A stretch of DNA of 30,477 nucleotides, from IMG/VR virus record IMGVR_UViG_3300048589_000381, positions 1 through 30,477 of that record; one strand, written 5' to 3'. The notes under the pieces are model-generated. The model was not told the DNA's origin. It saw only the letters and a list, made by a program, of their open reading frames with translations, and did not search any database. Positions 20,984 through 27,639 of the stretch are shown here, one piece after another. The stretch comes from a virus. The translations under genes and the position numbers were made by a program. The stretch's first letter is position 1, and each line of letters opens with the position of its first letter.

Positions 20984-22991
20984 TATTGGTTCAGATTGTT
21001 CGGGTGTGGGTGCATTTTTGCAGTCATTAAATAGATTGGGTATTGACTATGAAGAAAAATTTTCAACAGATTTTGATTATTATGCAAGGTTGACATATTT
21101 GCTTAATTATGGAACTGAAGAAGATATTGAACTTGGAAATTCAAAAGAACATAAAATATTTGCGGATGGAGTTAAACAAATAGCACTATCTGAAAAAGAA
21201 CCAACGGATGAAGAAATAGCATTTTTAAACGATGCTAACGAATTTTCAAAAAAGTTTTCCTTTTATTATCCATTCAATATGTACCAAAGGGAAATACCTT
21301 CAAATCCATTGGATATTTATATTGGAAGTTTCCCATGTCAAAGTTTTAGTTTATCAGGAAAAAGAAAAGGGGAAGAAGATAAAAGGGGGATTCTTTTTTA
21401 TAATGGACACGAATTTATTAATAAAAATAAGCCAAAAATATTCATATTAGAAAATGTGAAAGGCTTATTGAGTGATGATGGTGGCAAAACCTTTCAAAGA
21501 TGGTTGGATTTTCTTGGTGGAAAATCAGTAAATGGAAACCCGGTTATTTTTCCACATCCTGAAAGCGTTCCATATCATATTTATCATCAGGGTTTAAATG
21601 CAAAGGATTATGGAGTTCCACAAAATCGGGAACGCATTTTTATAATTGGGATCCGTGATGATTCAGATAATACCTTTTCATTTCCAAAACCTTTTCATTT
21701 GAAAAAAAGATTGAAAGATGTTATTGATTTGGAAGTTGATAAAAAATATCACCTCAGCGAAAAAATGATTAATTATCTTTTTAGCCGTGCCGGAAACTTC
21801 AACAATGGAAAAATAAATTTTAAAGGTGAAGATGATATTGCATCATCAATAACTGCATCCAGTAAATCATTGGATATTTCTGATAATATATTAAAAGTTG
21901 GGAATGTACATCCAAGCGGAAACGGAATGAATGGAAATGTTTTTTCTGTTGAAGGAATTTCTCCATCATTAACAACTAATAAAGGTGAAGGATTAAAAAT
22001 ACAAATTGCCGCGAATCGCGGCAGAAACCCACAAAACCCAAAATCACGTGAAACAGGAAAAGAAACCGTTCAAATGTTGGAAGTAAATGAAAACGATGTT
22101 TCAAATGCACTTACAACAGTGCAAAAAGATAATGTTGTTTTGATCCGTAATGTTCATGGCGGTTTTGGTGAAAGTGAACCAAGTGTTGTTCAAATGAATC
22201 CATCAAAGGAAAGTGGAGGGCAACAACCGTATAAACAACACCGTATTTTTCATGGTGATGGTTTATCACCTGCATTAGATACTGAATGTGGAAGGCCAAA
22301 CTATTTGTTTAACTATAACAAAAACATTATCTTTAATGGGATAAATATTAAGTATAATGAACAAAAAAGCATTAGCGAAACATTGTGGTTACTGCAAGAA
22401 GAAATTGGAAAGAAGGAAATTGAATCGTGGGGATTACGAATCTTGGAAACAATTCGAGAAAAAGAAATATTGCAATCGGGAATGCATGAAAAAAGCATTC
22501 AAGGAAAAACCAAAAAAACAACAAAAGGATTTATCAGTAAGATACAGCAGAGTAAAGGCACAAAAGAAAATGCCTTTATCATTATGCGAAGTTTGTCAAA
22601 AGAAAAATGGGAAAGATGTTCACCATATAGACGAAAATCCATTAAACAATGCGTTAGAAAACTTAATGAGAGTTTGCAGAAGTTGCCATCTGAAAATTCA
22701 CAGGCCAAAATCAATTTGCAAAGTGGAAAGTTTCAGTATAGAAATGAAGGGGTTAGGATATTGCAACAAGCATTATATACGATTCAAGAAATATGGAAAT
22801 CCAATGATAACGAAATATCCAACTCGTATATAATAAGAAGGCTTACAGTACGTGAATGTTTCAGATTGATGGATTTTCCTGAAACGTTTGACATTTCAAA
22901 AGTAAGCGATTCTCAAGGTTACAAACAGGCAGGAAATTCAATTGTTGTTGCGGTGTTGGCTGCATTAATAGAAAAACTACCTTTAAAATAA
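20958..22991 (+). CDS. DNA (cytosine-5)-methyltransferase interrupted by an in-frame 525-base insertion
   Basis: 677 residues as read. Motif I is IGSDCSGVGAF; motif IV FPCQSFSLSG with catalytic C127; motif VI ENVKG; motif VIII QNRERIFIIGI; motif IX RRLTVRECFRLMDFP starts at residue 627; motif X QGYKQAGNSIVVAV. The region from N452 to I626 (22311-22835) looks alien: it is basic, without m5C pattern, and lies opposite the HNH gene at 22357-22833 in another frame. Removing it would join GRPNYLF to RRLTVREC as in normal enzymes. The insertion lies between target-recognition region and motif IX. It probably protects phage DNA. Alternative start: ATG 20970. Confidence 0.8.
   Translation: MDLLMRKYNIGSDCSGVGAFLQSLNRLGIDYEEKFSTDFDYYARLTYLLNYGTEEDIELGNSKEHKIFADGVKQIALSEKEPTDEEIAFLNDANEFSKKFSFYYPFNMYQREIPSNPLDIYIGSFPCQSFSLSGKRKGEEDKRGILFYNGHEFINKNKPKIFILENVKGLLSDDGGKTFQRWLDFLGGKSVNGNPVIFPHPESVPYHIYHQGLNAKDYGVPQNRERIFIIGIRDDSDNTFSFPKPFHLKKRLKDVIDLEVDKKYHLSEKMINYLFSRAGNFNNGKINFKGEDDIASSITASSKSLDISDNILKVGNVHPSGNGMNGNVFSVEGISPSLTTNKGEGLKIQIAANRGRNPQNPKSRETGKETVQMLEVNENDVSNALTTVQKDNVVLIRNVHGGFGESEPSVVQMNPSKESGGQQPYKQHRIFHGDGLSPALDTECGRPNYLFNYNKNIIFNGINIKYNEQKSISETLWLLQEEIGKKEIESWGLRILETIREKEILQSGMHEKSIQGKTKKTTKGFISKIQQSKGTKENAFIIMRSLSKEKWERCSPYRRKSIKQCVRKLNESLQKLPSENSQAKINLQSGKFQYRNEGVRILQQALYTIQEIWKSNDNEISNSYIIRRLTVRECFRLMDFPETFDISKVSDSQGYKQAGNSIVVAVLAALIEKLPLK
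22304..22335 (+). promoter_or_regulatory. Possible promoter for the nested HNH gene
   Basis: TTTG at 22304-22307 and TATCTTTA at 22328-22335, separated by 20 bases, lie just before ATG 22357. The fit to TTTG-N20-TAnnTTTG is good. It would let the nested HNH gene be transcribed on its own. It overlaps the last codons of the intact methyltransferase part. Confidence 0.4.
22357..22833 (+). CDS. HNH endonuclease nested out of frame inside the cytosine methyltransferase gene
   Basis: 158 residues in a frame different from the host gene. The N-terminal Cys pairs (C10/C13, C39/C43) suggest one zinc site. The HNH core LCEVCQKKNGKDVHHIDENP (76-95) is followed by LNNALENLMRVCRSCHLKIH (96-115), with C77/C80 and C107/C110 binding zinc and H89/H90, N98 and H115 in catalytic positions. 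A tail NKHYIRFKKYGNP follows. The stop TAA (22831-22833) falls one codon before the conserved methyltransferase motif IX. There is no room for a group I intron, so it appears to be a free gene inserted directly in coding DNA. Confidence 0.8.
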   Translation: MNKKALAKHCGYCKKKLERRKLNRGDYESWKQFEKKKYCNRECMKKAFKEKPKKQQKDLSVRYSRVKAQKKMPLSLCEVCQKKNGKDVHHIDENPLNNALENLMRVCRSCHLKIHRPKSICKVESFSIEMKGLGYCNKHYIRFKKYGNPMITKYPTRI

Positions 22992-22995
22992 TATT

Positions 22996-23220
22996 ATGAA
23001 TGATCAGGAAAGAAAATCAAAACAATTAGTTGAAAGGCAAAATTATTATTCTGCCAACTATTCAAAGATAATTGTGAAGTATCAGAACAATTCAAAAAAG
23101 GTTTTCACACCTGATGAATGGGCATTGTTTGAAGATGCCGTTAACAAGGTTGCAAAGAATATAAAGTTTGTTTCAATTAAAAAAACAAGTTTTTGGAAAA
23201 GGCTTTTTGGAATTGGATAA
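22996..23220 (+). CDS. Hypothetical protein (74 aa)
   Basis: Starts two bases after the methyltransferase TAA. 74 residues, highly basic, with a C-terminal SFWKRLFGIG end that may contact membrane or nucleic acid. Predicted mostly helical (TPDEWALFEDAVNKVAKNI). No function is recognised. Confidence 0.55.
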   Translation: MNDQERKSKQLVERQNYYSANYSKIIVKYQNNSKKVFTPDEWALFEDAVNKVAKNIKFVSIKKTSFWKRLFGIG

Positions 23221-23230
23221 TATTTTTCAC

Positions 23231-23259
23231 TATATTTAAACAATCTTAAAACAATCTTA
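23231..23259 (+). promoter_or_regulatory. Possible promoter followed by a tandem 11-bp direct repeat
   Basis: -7 box TATATTTA (23231-23238), with TTTG at 23206-23209 (21-base spacing) as a possible -33. Immediately after it are two exact copies of AAACAAT CTTA (23238-23248 and 23249-23259). An 11-bp repeat is one helical turn, as in some operator sites. The stretch to 23465 has no ORF; it carries the terminator below and the next promoter. Confidence 0.35.
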
Positions 23260-23340
23260 AAACCTCAGCACCATGAAAAAAATGTAAAAAATTAATTTGA
23301 TTCATAATTAAATTAAAATTTGTTTAGTTAGTTAAAATGA

Positions 23341-23371
23341 AAAACCCTTCAGTAATCTGAGGGGTTTTTTT
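23341..23371 (+). terminator. Strong intrinsic terminator
   Basis: A 12-bp stem AAAACCCTTCAG (23341-23352) with CTGAGGGGTTTT (23357-23368), one G.T pair, loop TAAT, followed by a T run. It has the same build as the terminator at 3944-3974. Confidence 0.8.
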
Positions 23372-23410
23372 ATTTGAACCGTAAATATTTAAAATATTTT
23401 CAATAAAAGT

Positions 23411-23464
23411 ATTGTTATTACAAAAATAGGTTGTATATTCGTACCAACAAACAAAACAAACGAT
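23411..23464 (+). promoter_or_regulatory. Promoter and AAACAAACGAT leader for the small-gene block
   Basis: ATTG (23411-23414) and TATATTCG (23434-23441) at 19-base spacing, then the leader AAACAAACGAT at 23454-23464, directly before ATG 23466. It lacks a good copy of the palindromic operator (only 8 of 14 positions fit), so control probably differs from the four modules. Confidence 0.55.
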
Positions 23465-23465
23465 T

Positions 23466-23786
23466 ATGAAAACTACAATAACAAACGCAGAATTCGATTT
23501 ATTTTTAAACTCTTGTGAAATTTCCTTTAATGCAGAGCAATACGGCCATTCATCAACTGATTATGATATGAAAGGTTATATGAATGATTCTGAAGGTGAA
23601 AGAATTGCAACAATTGATTTTGTAAAGGGAACAACTGAAGTTGAAAAAGAAATCTACATTGATGATGAAACCTGTTTTTCACCATCAGTTATCCAAGAGG
23701 CAAAAATATTGGATGCCATTGATAAAGGAACTTCAATTGATCGTGAAAGATGGGTTGATGAATTTTTGAACCAAGAAACCTGCTAA
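23466..23786 (+). CDS. Hypothetical protein (106 aa), first gene of the small-gene block
   Basis: A soluble acidic protein: MKTTITNAEFDLFLNSCEIS, then beta-rich GERIATIDFVKGTTEVEKEI, and a helical end. The leader motif and promoter immediately upstream show it is the first gene of a transcript. No family is recognised; first small genes of phage accessory operons often act against the host, which is only an inference. Confidence 0.65.
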   Translation: MKTTITNAEFDLFLNSCEISFNAEQYGHSSTDYDMKGYMNDSEGERIATIDFVKGTTEVEKEIYIDDETCFSPSVIQEAKILDAIDKGTSIDRERWVDEFLNQETC

Positions 23787-23788
23787 TT

Positions 23789-23980
23789 ATGCGACACGTT
23801 GCCACAATTACAGTTTATTCCTTTGGGGATGATGATAAAACATCATTCCAACAGGCTCAAAAGATGGTTGAAATGTTGAATAAAAATTTTGATGGTTGCA
23901 ATGCAAATGTTGAAGGATTTGCAAAACAGGAATTTGGAACTATTGGTTCAACAGCACTGGAAATTGACAATTTGAAATAA
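23789..23980 (+). CDS. Small hypothetical protein (63 aa)
   Basis: 63 residues starting two bases after the previous stop. A ferredoxin-like alternation of strand and helix is suggested (HVATITVYSFGDDDKTSFQQ, then AQKMVEMLNKNF). It is followed by a perfect hairpin (23987-24014), so it ends this transcript or part of it. No function is recognised. Confidence 0.55.
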   Translation: MRHVATITVYSFGDDDKTSFQQAQKMVEMLNKNFDGCNANVEGFAKQEFGTIGSTALEIDNLK

Positions 23981-23986
23981 CACGGA

Positions 23987-24014
23987 AATAAAACCAGTTT
24001 AAATTGGTTTTATT
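23987..24014. terminator. Symmetric hairpin, probable two-way terminator
   Basis: AATAAAACCA (23987-23996) pairs with TGGTTTTATT (24005-24014), 10 bp perfect, with the inner bases also pairable. The T-rich right arm and following T-rich DNA fit a terminator; the A-rich left arm would serve the other strand. The gap to 24067 also has a small GGGAA/TTCCC hairpin (24039-24053). Confidence 0.6.
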
Positions 24015-24067
24015 GGATGTTATTTATTTTTAATAATCGGGAACCTACTTCCCAAAAAATTAATATT

Positions 24068-24196
24068 ATGGAATTCCCCAAATCAAAAGAAGAGTTGGAA
24101 AACTCTATTAATGAAAATGGCTATAATCAATTATTAAATGATGCCATTGCTGCAACTGAATATGAACACTTTTATAAACAATTTCAAATAAAATAA
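24068..24196 (+). CDS. Small acidic hypothetical protein (42 aa)
   Basis: ATG 24068 to TAA 24196, beginning MEFPKSKEELENSINENGYN. It is predicted helical. It ends four bases before the next start and has the A-rich upstream context of its neighbours. The function is unknown. Confidence 0.5.
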   Translation: MEFPKSKEELENSINENGYNQLLNDAIAATEYEHFYKQFQIK

Positions 24197-24200
24197 ACCT

Positions 24201-24491
24201 ATGTACTGGAGTTACAACAAAAAAACAAAGAAACCAGGATTTCACACTTCTAAAAAAAAGATTTCTGATTTCACTGGAATCAAATATGATAAAATTTCCT
24301 ATGAATTGGGAGTTAAGGAACAAAGCGAAATGGAAACGGATGATTTCTATGTTTCAAAATGTTCATCTGTTGAAGATGCAATGCTGAAATATTCAGAAAA
24401 AGCAAATCCAGTTGAAGAAAAAACATTGATAGGATCATTGGATATTTCAGGCAACAAAACAAATTTTTTCCTTCAAACAGTAAAAGAATAA
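24201..24491 (+). CDS. Hypothetical protein (96 aa)
   Basis: 96 residues, basic N-terminus (YWSYNKKTKKPGFHTSKKKI) and acidic C-terminal half. The N-terminal aromatic/Lys mix suggests nucleic-acid or protein binding, but nothing more can be read. It sits in the densely packed small-gene block. Confidence 0.55.
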   Translation: MYWSYNKKTKKPGFHTSKKKISDFTGIKYDKISYELGVKEQSEMETDDFYVSKCSSVEDAMLKYSEKANPVEEKTLIGSLDISGNKTNFFLQTVKE

Positions 24492-24493
24492 CT

Positions 24494-24631
24494 ATGTGTT
24501 CAGGAAACTATAAACCGGAATTTGAAAGAAAAATTAAAAACAAAGCAATAATGAATTTTCAAATAACTTTGTTGATAATTAATATTTTGATTTTTTCAAT
24601 AAATATTTACCTAACTTATTTTAAAAAATAA
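24494..24631 (+). CDS. Small single-span membrane protein (45 aa)
   Basis: ATG 24494 to TAA 24631. It has a charged N-terminus (MCSGNYKPEFERKIKNKAIM), then one hydrophobic segment of about 22 residues, and a short basic tail. It is too short for an enzyme. The function is unknown; small single-span phage proteins often modify the host envelope. Confidence 0.5.
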   Translation: MCSGNYKPEFERKIKNKAIMNFQITLLIINILIFSINIYLTYFKK

Positions 24632-24635
24632 AGCT

Positions 24636-24911
24636 ATGCATCCAACAAAATTTGATGGTTATAATACTGAGCTGACAAAGCCAAAACAAATGACTGATGA
24701 ACAATGTGGTTCAATGTTCGTTTTCCGTGATGGCATCCAGTGCATTTCATCTTGGAAAGTTCCATTTTTGGAACGTTTAAAGATTCTTTTATTTGGCCGT
24801 GTTTGGGTTGGGGTTATAAATGGTAGAACACAACCACCGATTTATTTAACACCTGATAAACCGGAAATGAAAAACGGTTTGCACATCATAAAAAATAAAG
24901 ATGATGAATGA
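24636..24911 (+). CDS. Small phage protein with a 'WKVPFLERLKILLFGRVWVG' pattern
   Basis: 91 residues. The core ISSWKVPFLERLKILLFGRV followed by GVINGRTQPPIYL is a pattern I know from many phages of different hosts, where it is annotated only as hypothetical. The aromatic helical segment may lie on a membrane. It overlaps the next gene by 11 bases. Confidence 0.6.
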   Translation: MHPTKFDGYNTELTKPKQMTDEQCGSMFVFRDGIQCISSWKVPFLERLKILLFGRVWVGVINGRTQPPIYLTPDKPEMKNGLHIIKNKDDE

Positions 24912-25218
24912 TGTTCAATCAAAAAAACAAGCTATTGAAAAGGCAGTTGATGAAATGAAATTGATTGCGCTTCAGTTGAAATGGTGTAAAAAACATTTTG
25001 ATATTTGGTTTCCACTTGCAATGAAACTATCATCAAAAGCACTTGAAATTGCAATGATTAAATCACAGCCAATTTTTCCCAAAGGTGGAGTTGTGGATCA
25101 CAGAAACGGAATCATTTATTGTGGTTCCGATTTTGGAAAAGGTAAATCACAATCTGTTGAATATTTCATTGATGCTAATGGCAAAACAATTCAATTAAAT
25201 CCACCTAACAAATTTTAA
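24901..25218 (+). CDS. Hypothetical protein (105 aa)
   Basis: 105 residues from ATG 24901 (or the next ATG, 24904). The N-terminal half is helical and Lys-rich; the C-terminal half is beta-rich (GGVVDHRNGIIYCGSDFGKG). Single Cys residues and no metal motif. The function is unknown. Confidence 0.6.
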   Translation: MMNDVQSKKQAIEKAVDEMKLIALQLKWCKKHFDIWFPLAMKLSSKALEIAMIKSQPIFPKGGVVDHRNGIIYCGSDFGKGKSQSVEYFIDANGKTIQLNPPNKF

Positions 25219-25221
25219 AAG

Positions 25222-25500
25222 ATGGCTATTAAAAGCAAAAAAAATAAACATCAAAAAAAGGTAAAAACTAAAAAGTTCGTTCCGCAATGCAAACCGGATC
25301 CAATAAAATTATATTTCAGGAAAAACACCTGGAAAGATATTGTTGTGAGGCCTTCAGATTTCAATGATGGTGCCGTTGTAATGATAAATGAAAGAAATGA
25401 AGTTTTGGCAATCACAACTGAAGTTGCACAATACTTTGTTGATAATCCCAAAAATTTTTATGAAATTAATTTTCACCTAAAACACCCAAAAGATGAATAA
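25222..25500 (+). CDS. Hypothetical basic protein (92 aa)
   Basis: Starts three bases after the previous stop. The first 35 residues are extremely basic (KSKKNKHQKKVKTKKF), followed by a small sheet-like domain (VVMINERNEVLAITTEVAQY). Binding to nucleic acid is plausible. Overlaps the next gene by eight bases. Confidence 0.55.
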   Translation: MAIKSKKNKHQKKVKTKKFVPQCKPDPIKLYFRKNTWKDIVVRPSDFNDGAVVMINERNEVLAITTEVAQYFVDNPKNFYEINFHLKHPKDE

Positions 25501-25711
25501 TCACATTTTAACAATCGTAGCAATCAATATAATTGGATTTGTATTGGTTTTCATTTTCCAACTTTACAAAAGGATTTTCCAGTTGAAGAAATTCGCATTT
25601 GTGGATTACTTTGTTTCATTTGTCATTTTGACACTTGGAAGTTTTCTATTTATAGCCGTTTTAAACCCTCTTATTTTTTGGGTTGTGAAAATCCTTCAGA
25701 AATTTATGTAA
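25493..25711 (+). CDS. Small membrane protein with two spans (72 aa)
   Basis: 72 residues, mostly hydrophobic. Spans about 5-23 and 36-56 (ILTIVAINIIGFVLVFIFQL; FVSFVILTLGSFLFIAVLNP), with basic residues between them. No known family. The A of its TAA is the first base of the next gene's ATG. It could be an envelope-acting accessory protein. Confidence 0.55.
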   Translation: MNNHILTIVAINIIGFVLVFIFQLYKRIFQLKKFAFVDYFVSFVILTLGSFLFIAVLNPLIFWVVKILQKFM

Positions 25712-25911
25712 TGGATCAAGGCGCAAAGCAAACGACAAACACCGCATTGAATAGGCGTTATTATCTTCATCAGATAATAAAAAATGTAGGTTTCAAATAT
25801 GATCCCTACAAAAGAACGGTTTTTGTGAACGGTGCGTATAACAAAAACAACCGTTACATCAATGAACTTCAGAAAAATTATAATTATAGCGTTCAATTTG
25901 AAATTAAATAA
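25711..25911 (+). CDS. Small hypothetical protein (66 aa)
   Basis: The start is taken at ATG 25711, which overlaps the preceding stop by one base; an upstream ATG at 25678 would give a longer overlap. A basic protein with aromatic residues (ALNRRYYLHQIIKNVGFKYD, then RTVFVNGAYNKNNRYINELQ). The function is unknown. Confidence 0.5.
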   Translation: MDQGAKQTTNTALNRRYYLHQIIKNVGFKYDPYKRTVFVNGAYNKNNRYINELQKNYNYSVQFEIK

Positions 25912-25923
25912 TAATTAAACTAT

Positions 25924-26190
25924 ATGAAAGTATTCAAAATTTATTCAGAAGATTACTATTACGCTTATTCATCGGAAACAGAAGAAGAAGCCGTAAAACT
26001 ATTTATTGAAGAACAAGGCGATTTGTTCATTGATAAGATAGAGGAAATACCCGAATCGCAATGGGACGAAAAAATAATCAATGTTTGGGAGGACAACGAT
26101 TTTGATACTGAACCGTGGAAAGTTTCAATAAGGGAAGAAATTTCAGAAACCCCCAGCCTACTATTCACTAATGATTTTTCAAACTTTTAA
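25924..26190 (+). CDS. Acidic hypothetical protein (88 aa), possible acquired gene
   Basis: 88 residues with very high Glu/Asp content (YYAYSSETEEEAVKLFIEEQ and onward), predicted to be alpha/beta. Its codon use (ATA, CCC, TCG, GAC) is unlike the GAT/CCA/GCA-rich neighbours, which hints at recent acquisition. Small highly acidic phage proteins are sometimes DNA mimics that block host nucleases, but this is only a possibility. Confidence 0.5.
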   Translation: MKVFKIYSEDYYYAYSSETEEEAVKLFIEEQGDLFIDKIEEIPESQWDEKIINVWEDNDFDTEPWKVSIREEISETPSLLFTNDFSNF

Positions 26191-26209
26191 CACTTAAATA
26201 TTTTTTAAA

Positions 26210-26476
26210 ATGGCAAAACAAAAAAAGAATGTTCGATCTTCCAGGACCGGAAGATTTGTAAATCAAGAAATGGCAGAAACGAACCCAAATGAAACCGTTA
26301 CCGAAACAGTAAGGGAACCATTGCAGGAACTTGTTGAAGCGGTTGAATCAGCAACTAACGTTCAAACAATTTCCTATCATTCAAACACAAAGAAATGGGA
26401 AATCATTTTTAAGAACGATTTGGAAACCAATACAGTTGAAACAAGGAATCTTATTGAATTTCTTGAAAACGTTTAA
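26210..26476 (+). CDS. Hypothetical protein (88 aa)
   Basis: 88 residues: a basic, disordered start (MAKQKKNVRSSRTGRFVNQE), a Thr/Glu-rich linker, a short helix (LQELVEAVESA), then a strand-rich end (WEIIFKNDLETNTVETRNLI). It is the last gene before module 4 of the shared promoter. The function is unknown. Confidence 0.55.
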   Translation: MAKQKKNVRSSRTGRFVNQEMAETNPNETVTETVREPLQELVEAVESATNVQTISYHSNTKKWEIIFKNDLETNTVETRNLIEFLENV

Positions 26477-26483
26477 AAACAAA

Positions 26484-26557
26484 ATATAAAGGTTTTTGTT
26501 ATTTCATTTGGATTTAATAAAAACCTTTATTATTTTTACAATCACAAACAAACGATA
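26484..26557 (+). promoter_or_regulatory. Promoter with tandem palindromic operators and leader (module 4 of 4)
   Basis: Upstream half ATATAAAGGTTTTTGTTA (26484-26501, 11 of 14 arm positions); downstream half TAATAAAAACCTTTATTA (26515-26532, perfect), centres 31 bp apart. -33 TTTG (26507-26510) is 20 bases from -7 TATTTTTA (26531-26538). The leader CAAACAAACGATA is at 26545-26557, shortly before ATG 26563. Confidence 0.65.
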
Positions 26558-26562
26558 CTACA

Positions 26563-26949
26563 ATGAAAAATCTTCAAAAACATGATTTTGTTACTTGTGT
26601 AGCAAAGCACGGAAACAGCACAGCAAAACTAAAAATTGGCACTTCATATCGGGTTGTTCACATAAAAAAATACACCCTTGGCGAAAACCCAAAAACAAGG
26701 GAATTCACAATTCTTGATGATAGAGGAATGAAAAGGGTTTATCTAACATCAACAAAAATGTTTGAACGTACAGATGGCACCGATTTATTCAATGATTCAC
26801 ATTTCAACATCATGCGACTTTTCGCAAATGAAATTGAAAATCTAACAATGTGTTCACTTCAGGCTGATATTTCTGAAGATGATATTGAAAAGGATAAAAG
26901 CGCCAAAATAAAAGAATATTTAATTAAGTTGATGAAGGTAAAAAAATAG
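26563..26949 (+). CDS. Hypothetical protein (128 aa), expressed from a module promoter
   Basis: 128 residues. The N-terminal 70 are beta-rich and may form a small SH3-like barrel (HDFVTCVAKHGNSTAKLKIG, then FTILDDRGMKRVYL); the C-terminal half is helical, with a DISEDDIEKDK linker. Behind the shared regulated promoter it is predicted to be co-expressed with the genes at 4056, 10222 and 16676. The function is unknown. Confidence 0.65.
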   Translation: MKNLQKHDFVTCVAKHGNSTAKLKIGTSYRVVHIKKYTLGENPKTREFTILDDRGMKRVYLTSTKMFERTDGTDLFNDSHFNIMRLFANEIENLTMCSLQADISEDDIEKDKSAKIKEYLIKLMKVKK

Positions 26950-26952
26950 ATT

Positions 26953-27120
26953 ATGAAAAATAAATCAAAACTTTCAGATTGTATTGCAGGTGGATTTTTA
27001 GGAATTGGATTTGCAATGGGTTTTTTCCCAATACTGATTGCATCATTAATAATTCAGCACAATCTTTTTCTTGAAATGATTGAAAGAATGGATTCATTTT
27101 GGAAGGAACGGCAAATTTAA
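26953..27120 (+). CDS. Small membrane protein with one glycine-rich span (55 aa)
   Basis: ATG 26953 to TAA 27120. One long hydrophobic region (about 11-37) with a glycine motif GGFLGIGFAMGFFP, then a charged tail. The glycine spacing would allow helix packing within the membrane. The function is unknown. Confidence 0.5.
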   Translation: MKNKSKLSDCIAGGFLGIGFAMGFFPILIASLIIQHNLFLEMIERMDSFWKERQI

Positions 27121-27124
27121 AATT

Positions 27125-27406
27125 ATGGGTTTAAAAGTTTTCAGTGAATGTTGCCAAAACTGCCTTTTATCAAAAAACAGAATTGTAAGTTCTGAAAGAG
27201 CAAAGGAAATCATAAAAACCTGCAAAGAAAAACAGCAATATTTCATTTGCCACAAAGCCAGTATTAAAAATGAAGATATTGTTTGCAGTAAATTCTTTAA
27301 AGATTTTGGGGGTTTCAGCCAAATGATAAGAATTGCCGAAAGATTGAACGCAGTTGAATTTGTTCCACAAACCGACAATGAAAAATTGCCACCTTTTAAA
27401 AAATAA
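27125..27406 (+). CDS. Cysteine-rich protein, possible zinc or Fe-S binder
   Basis: The start is taken at ATG 27125, four bases after the previous stop (93 residues). Cysteines appear as ECCQNCLLSKNRIVSS, then KTCKEKQQYFICHK, then EDIVCSKFF, that is C-C-x2-C followed by separated C, C and C-x positions, with a helical linker. The ICHK step and the general spacing resemble a group of phage Cys-rich proteins. A metal site of zinc or Fe-S type is likely, but the role is unknown. Confidence 0.55.
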   Translation: MGLKVFSECCQNCLLSKNRIVSSERAKEIIKTCKEKQQYFICHKASIKNEDIVCSKFFKDFGGFSQMIRIAERLNAVEFVPQTDNEKLPPFKK

Positions 27407-27415
27407 TTATATTTG
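27386..27415 (+). promoter_or_regulatory. Promoter (TTG-N19-TATATTTG) directly ahead of a terminator
   Basis: -33 TTG (27386-27388) and -7 TATATTTG (27408-27415), 19 bases apart, near the end of the Cys-rich gene. The next feature downstream is a terminator at 27452, so the product would be a short RNA of about 65-70 bases. Confidence 0.45.
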
Positions 27416-27451
27416 AAATCGTATTTCATTTATTTTCAATTTGCGTTGAAC

Positions 27452-27488
27452 AAAAATCCCTTCAGTGTAAAAACCAAAGGGATTTTTT
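27452..27488 (+). terminator. Intrinsic terminator
   Basis: AAAAATCCCTT (27452-27462) with AAGGGATTTTT (27477-27487), 11 bp perfect, loop of 14, and a T run. It ends the small-gene block and any short RNA from 27422. Confidence 0.75.
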
Positions 27489-27500
27489 AATTTAAAAAAC

Positions 27501-27508
27501 TATATTTG
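27501..27508 (+). promoter_or_regulatory. Promoter -7 box TATATTTG
   Basis: A perfect -7 box just after the terminator and 20 bases before the small gene at 27529. There is no clear -33 TTTG. The likely start is near 27515. Confidence 0.4.
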
Positions 27509-27528
27509 AAAAACAAAAACTTTCAAAA

Positions 27529-27639
27529 ATGATAACTTACAGCATTTGCCCAATAGTGGGAATGAAATTTTACTTTGATCCAGTTCCAATTGTAAACAGG
27601 CAGCAAAGAATAAAATCAAAGCTCAGAAAATCAAAATGA
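27529..27639 (+). CDS. Small hypothetical protein (36 aa)
   Basis: ATG 27529 to TGA 27639; begins MITYSICPIVGMKFYFDPVP and ends with a Lys/Arg-rich tail. It follows a promoter box and precedes a small ATCAGG/CCTGAT hairpin (about 27658-27677). Its size makes it uncertain. Confidence 0.35.
   Translation: MITYSICPIVGMKFYFDPVPIVNRQQRIKSKLRKSK

Noticed and set aside
22311-22835. Group I intron carrying the HNH gene
   Set aside because: Only about 46 bases lie before the HNH start and two after its stop within the insertion, too little for a group I core.
26251-26476. Extension of the gene at 26210 as a DNA-mimic protein
   Set aside because: The Glu/Thr-rich part is a short linker and the protein has a strongly basic start, so an overall acidic mimic is not supported.
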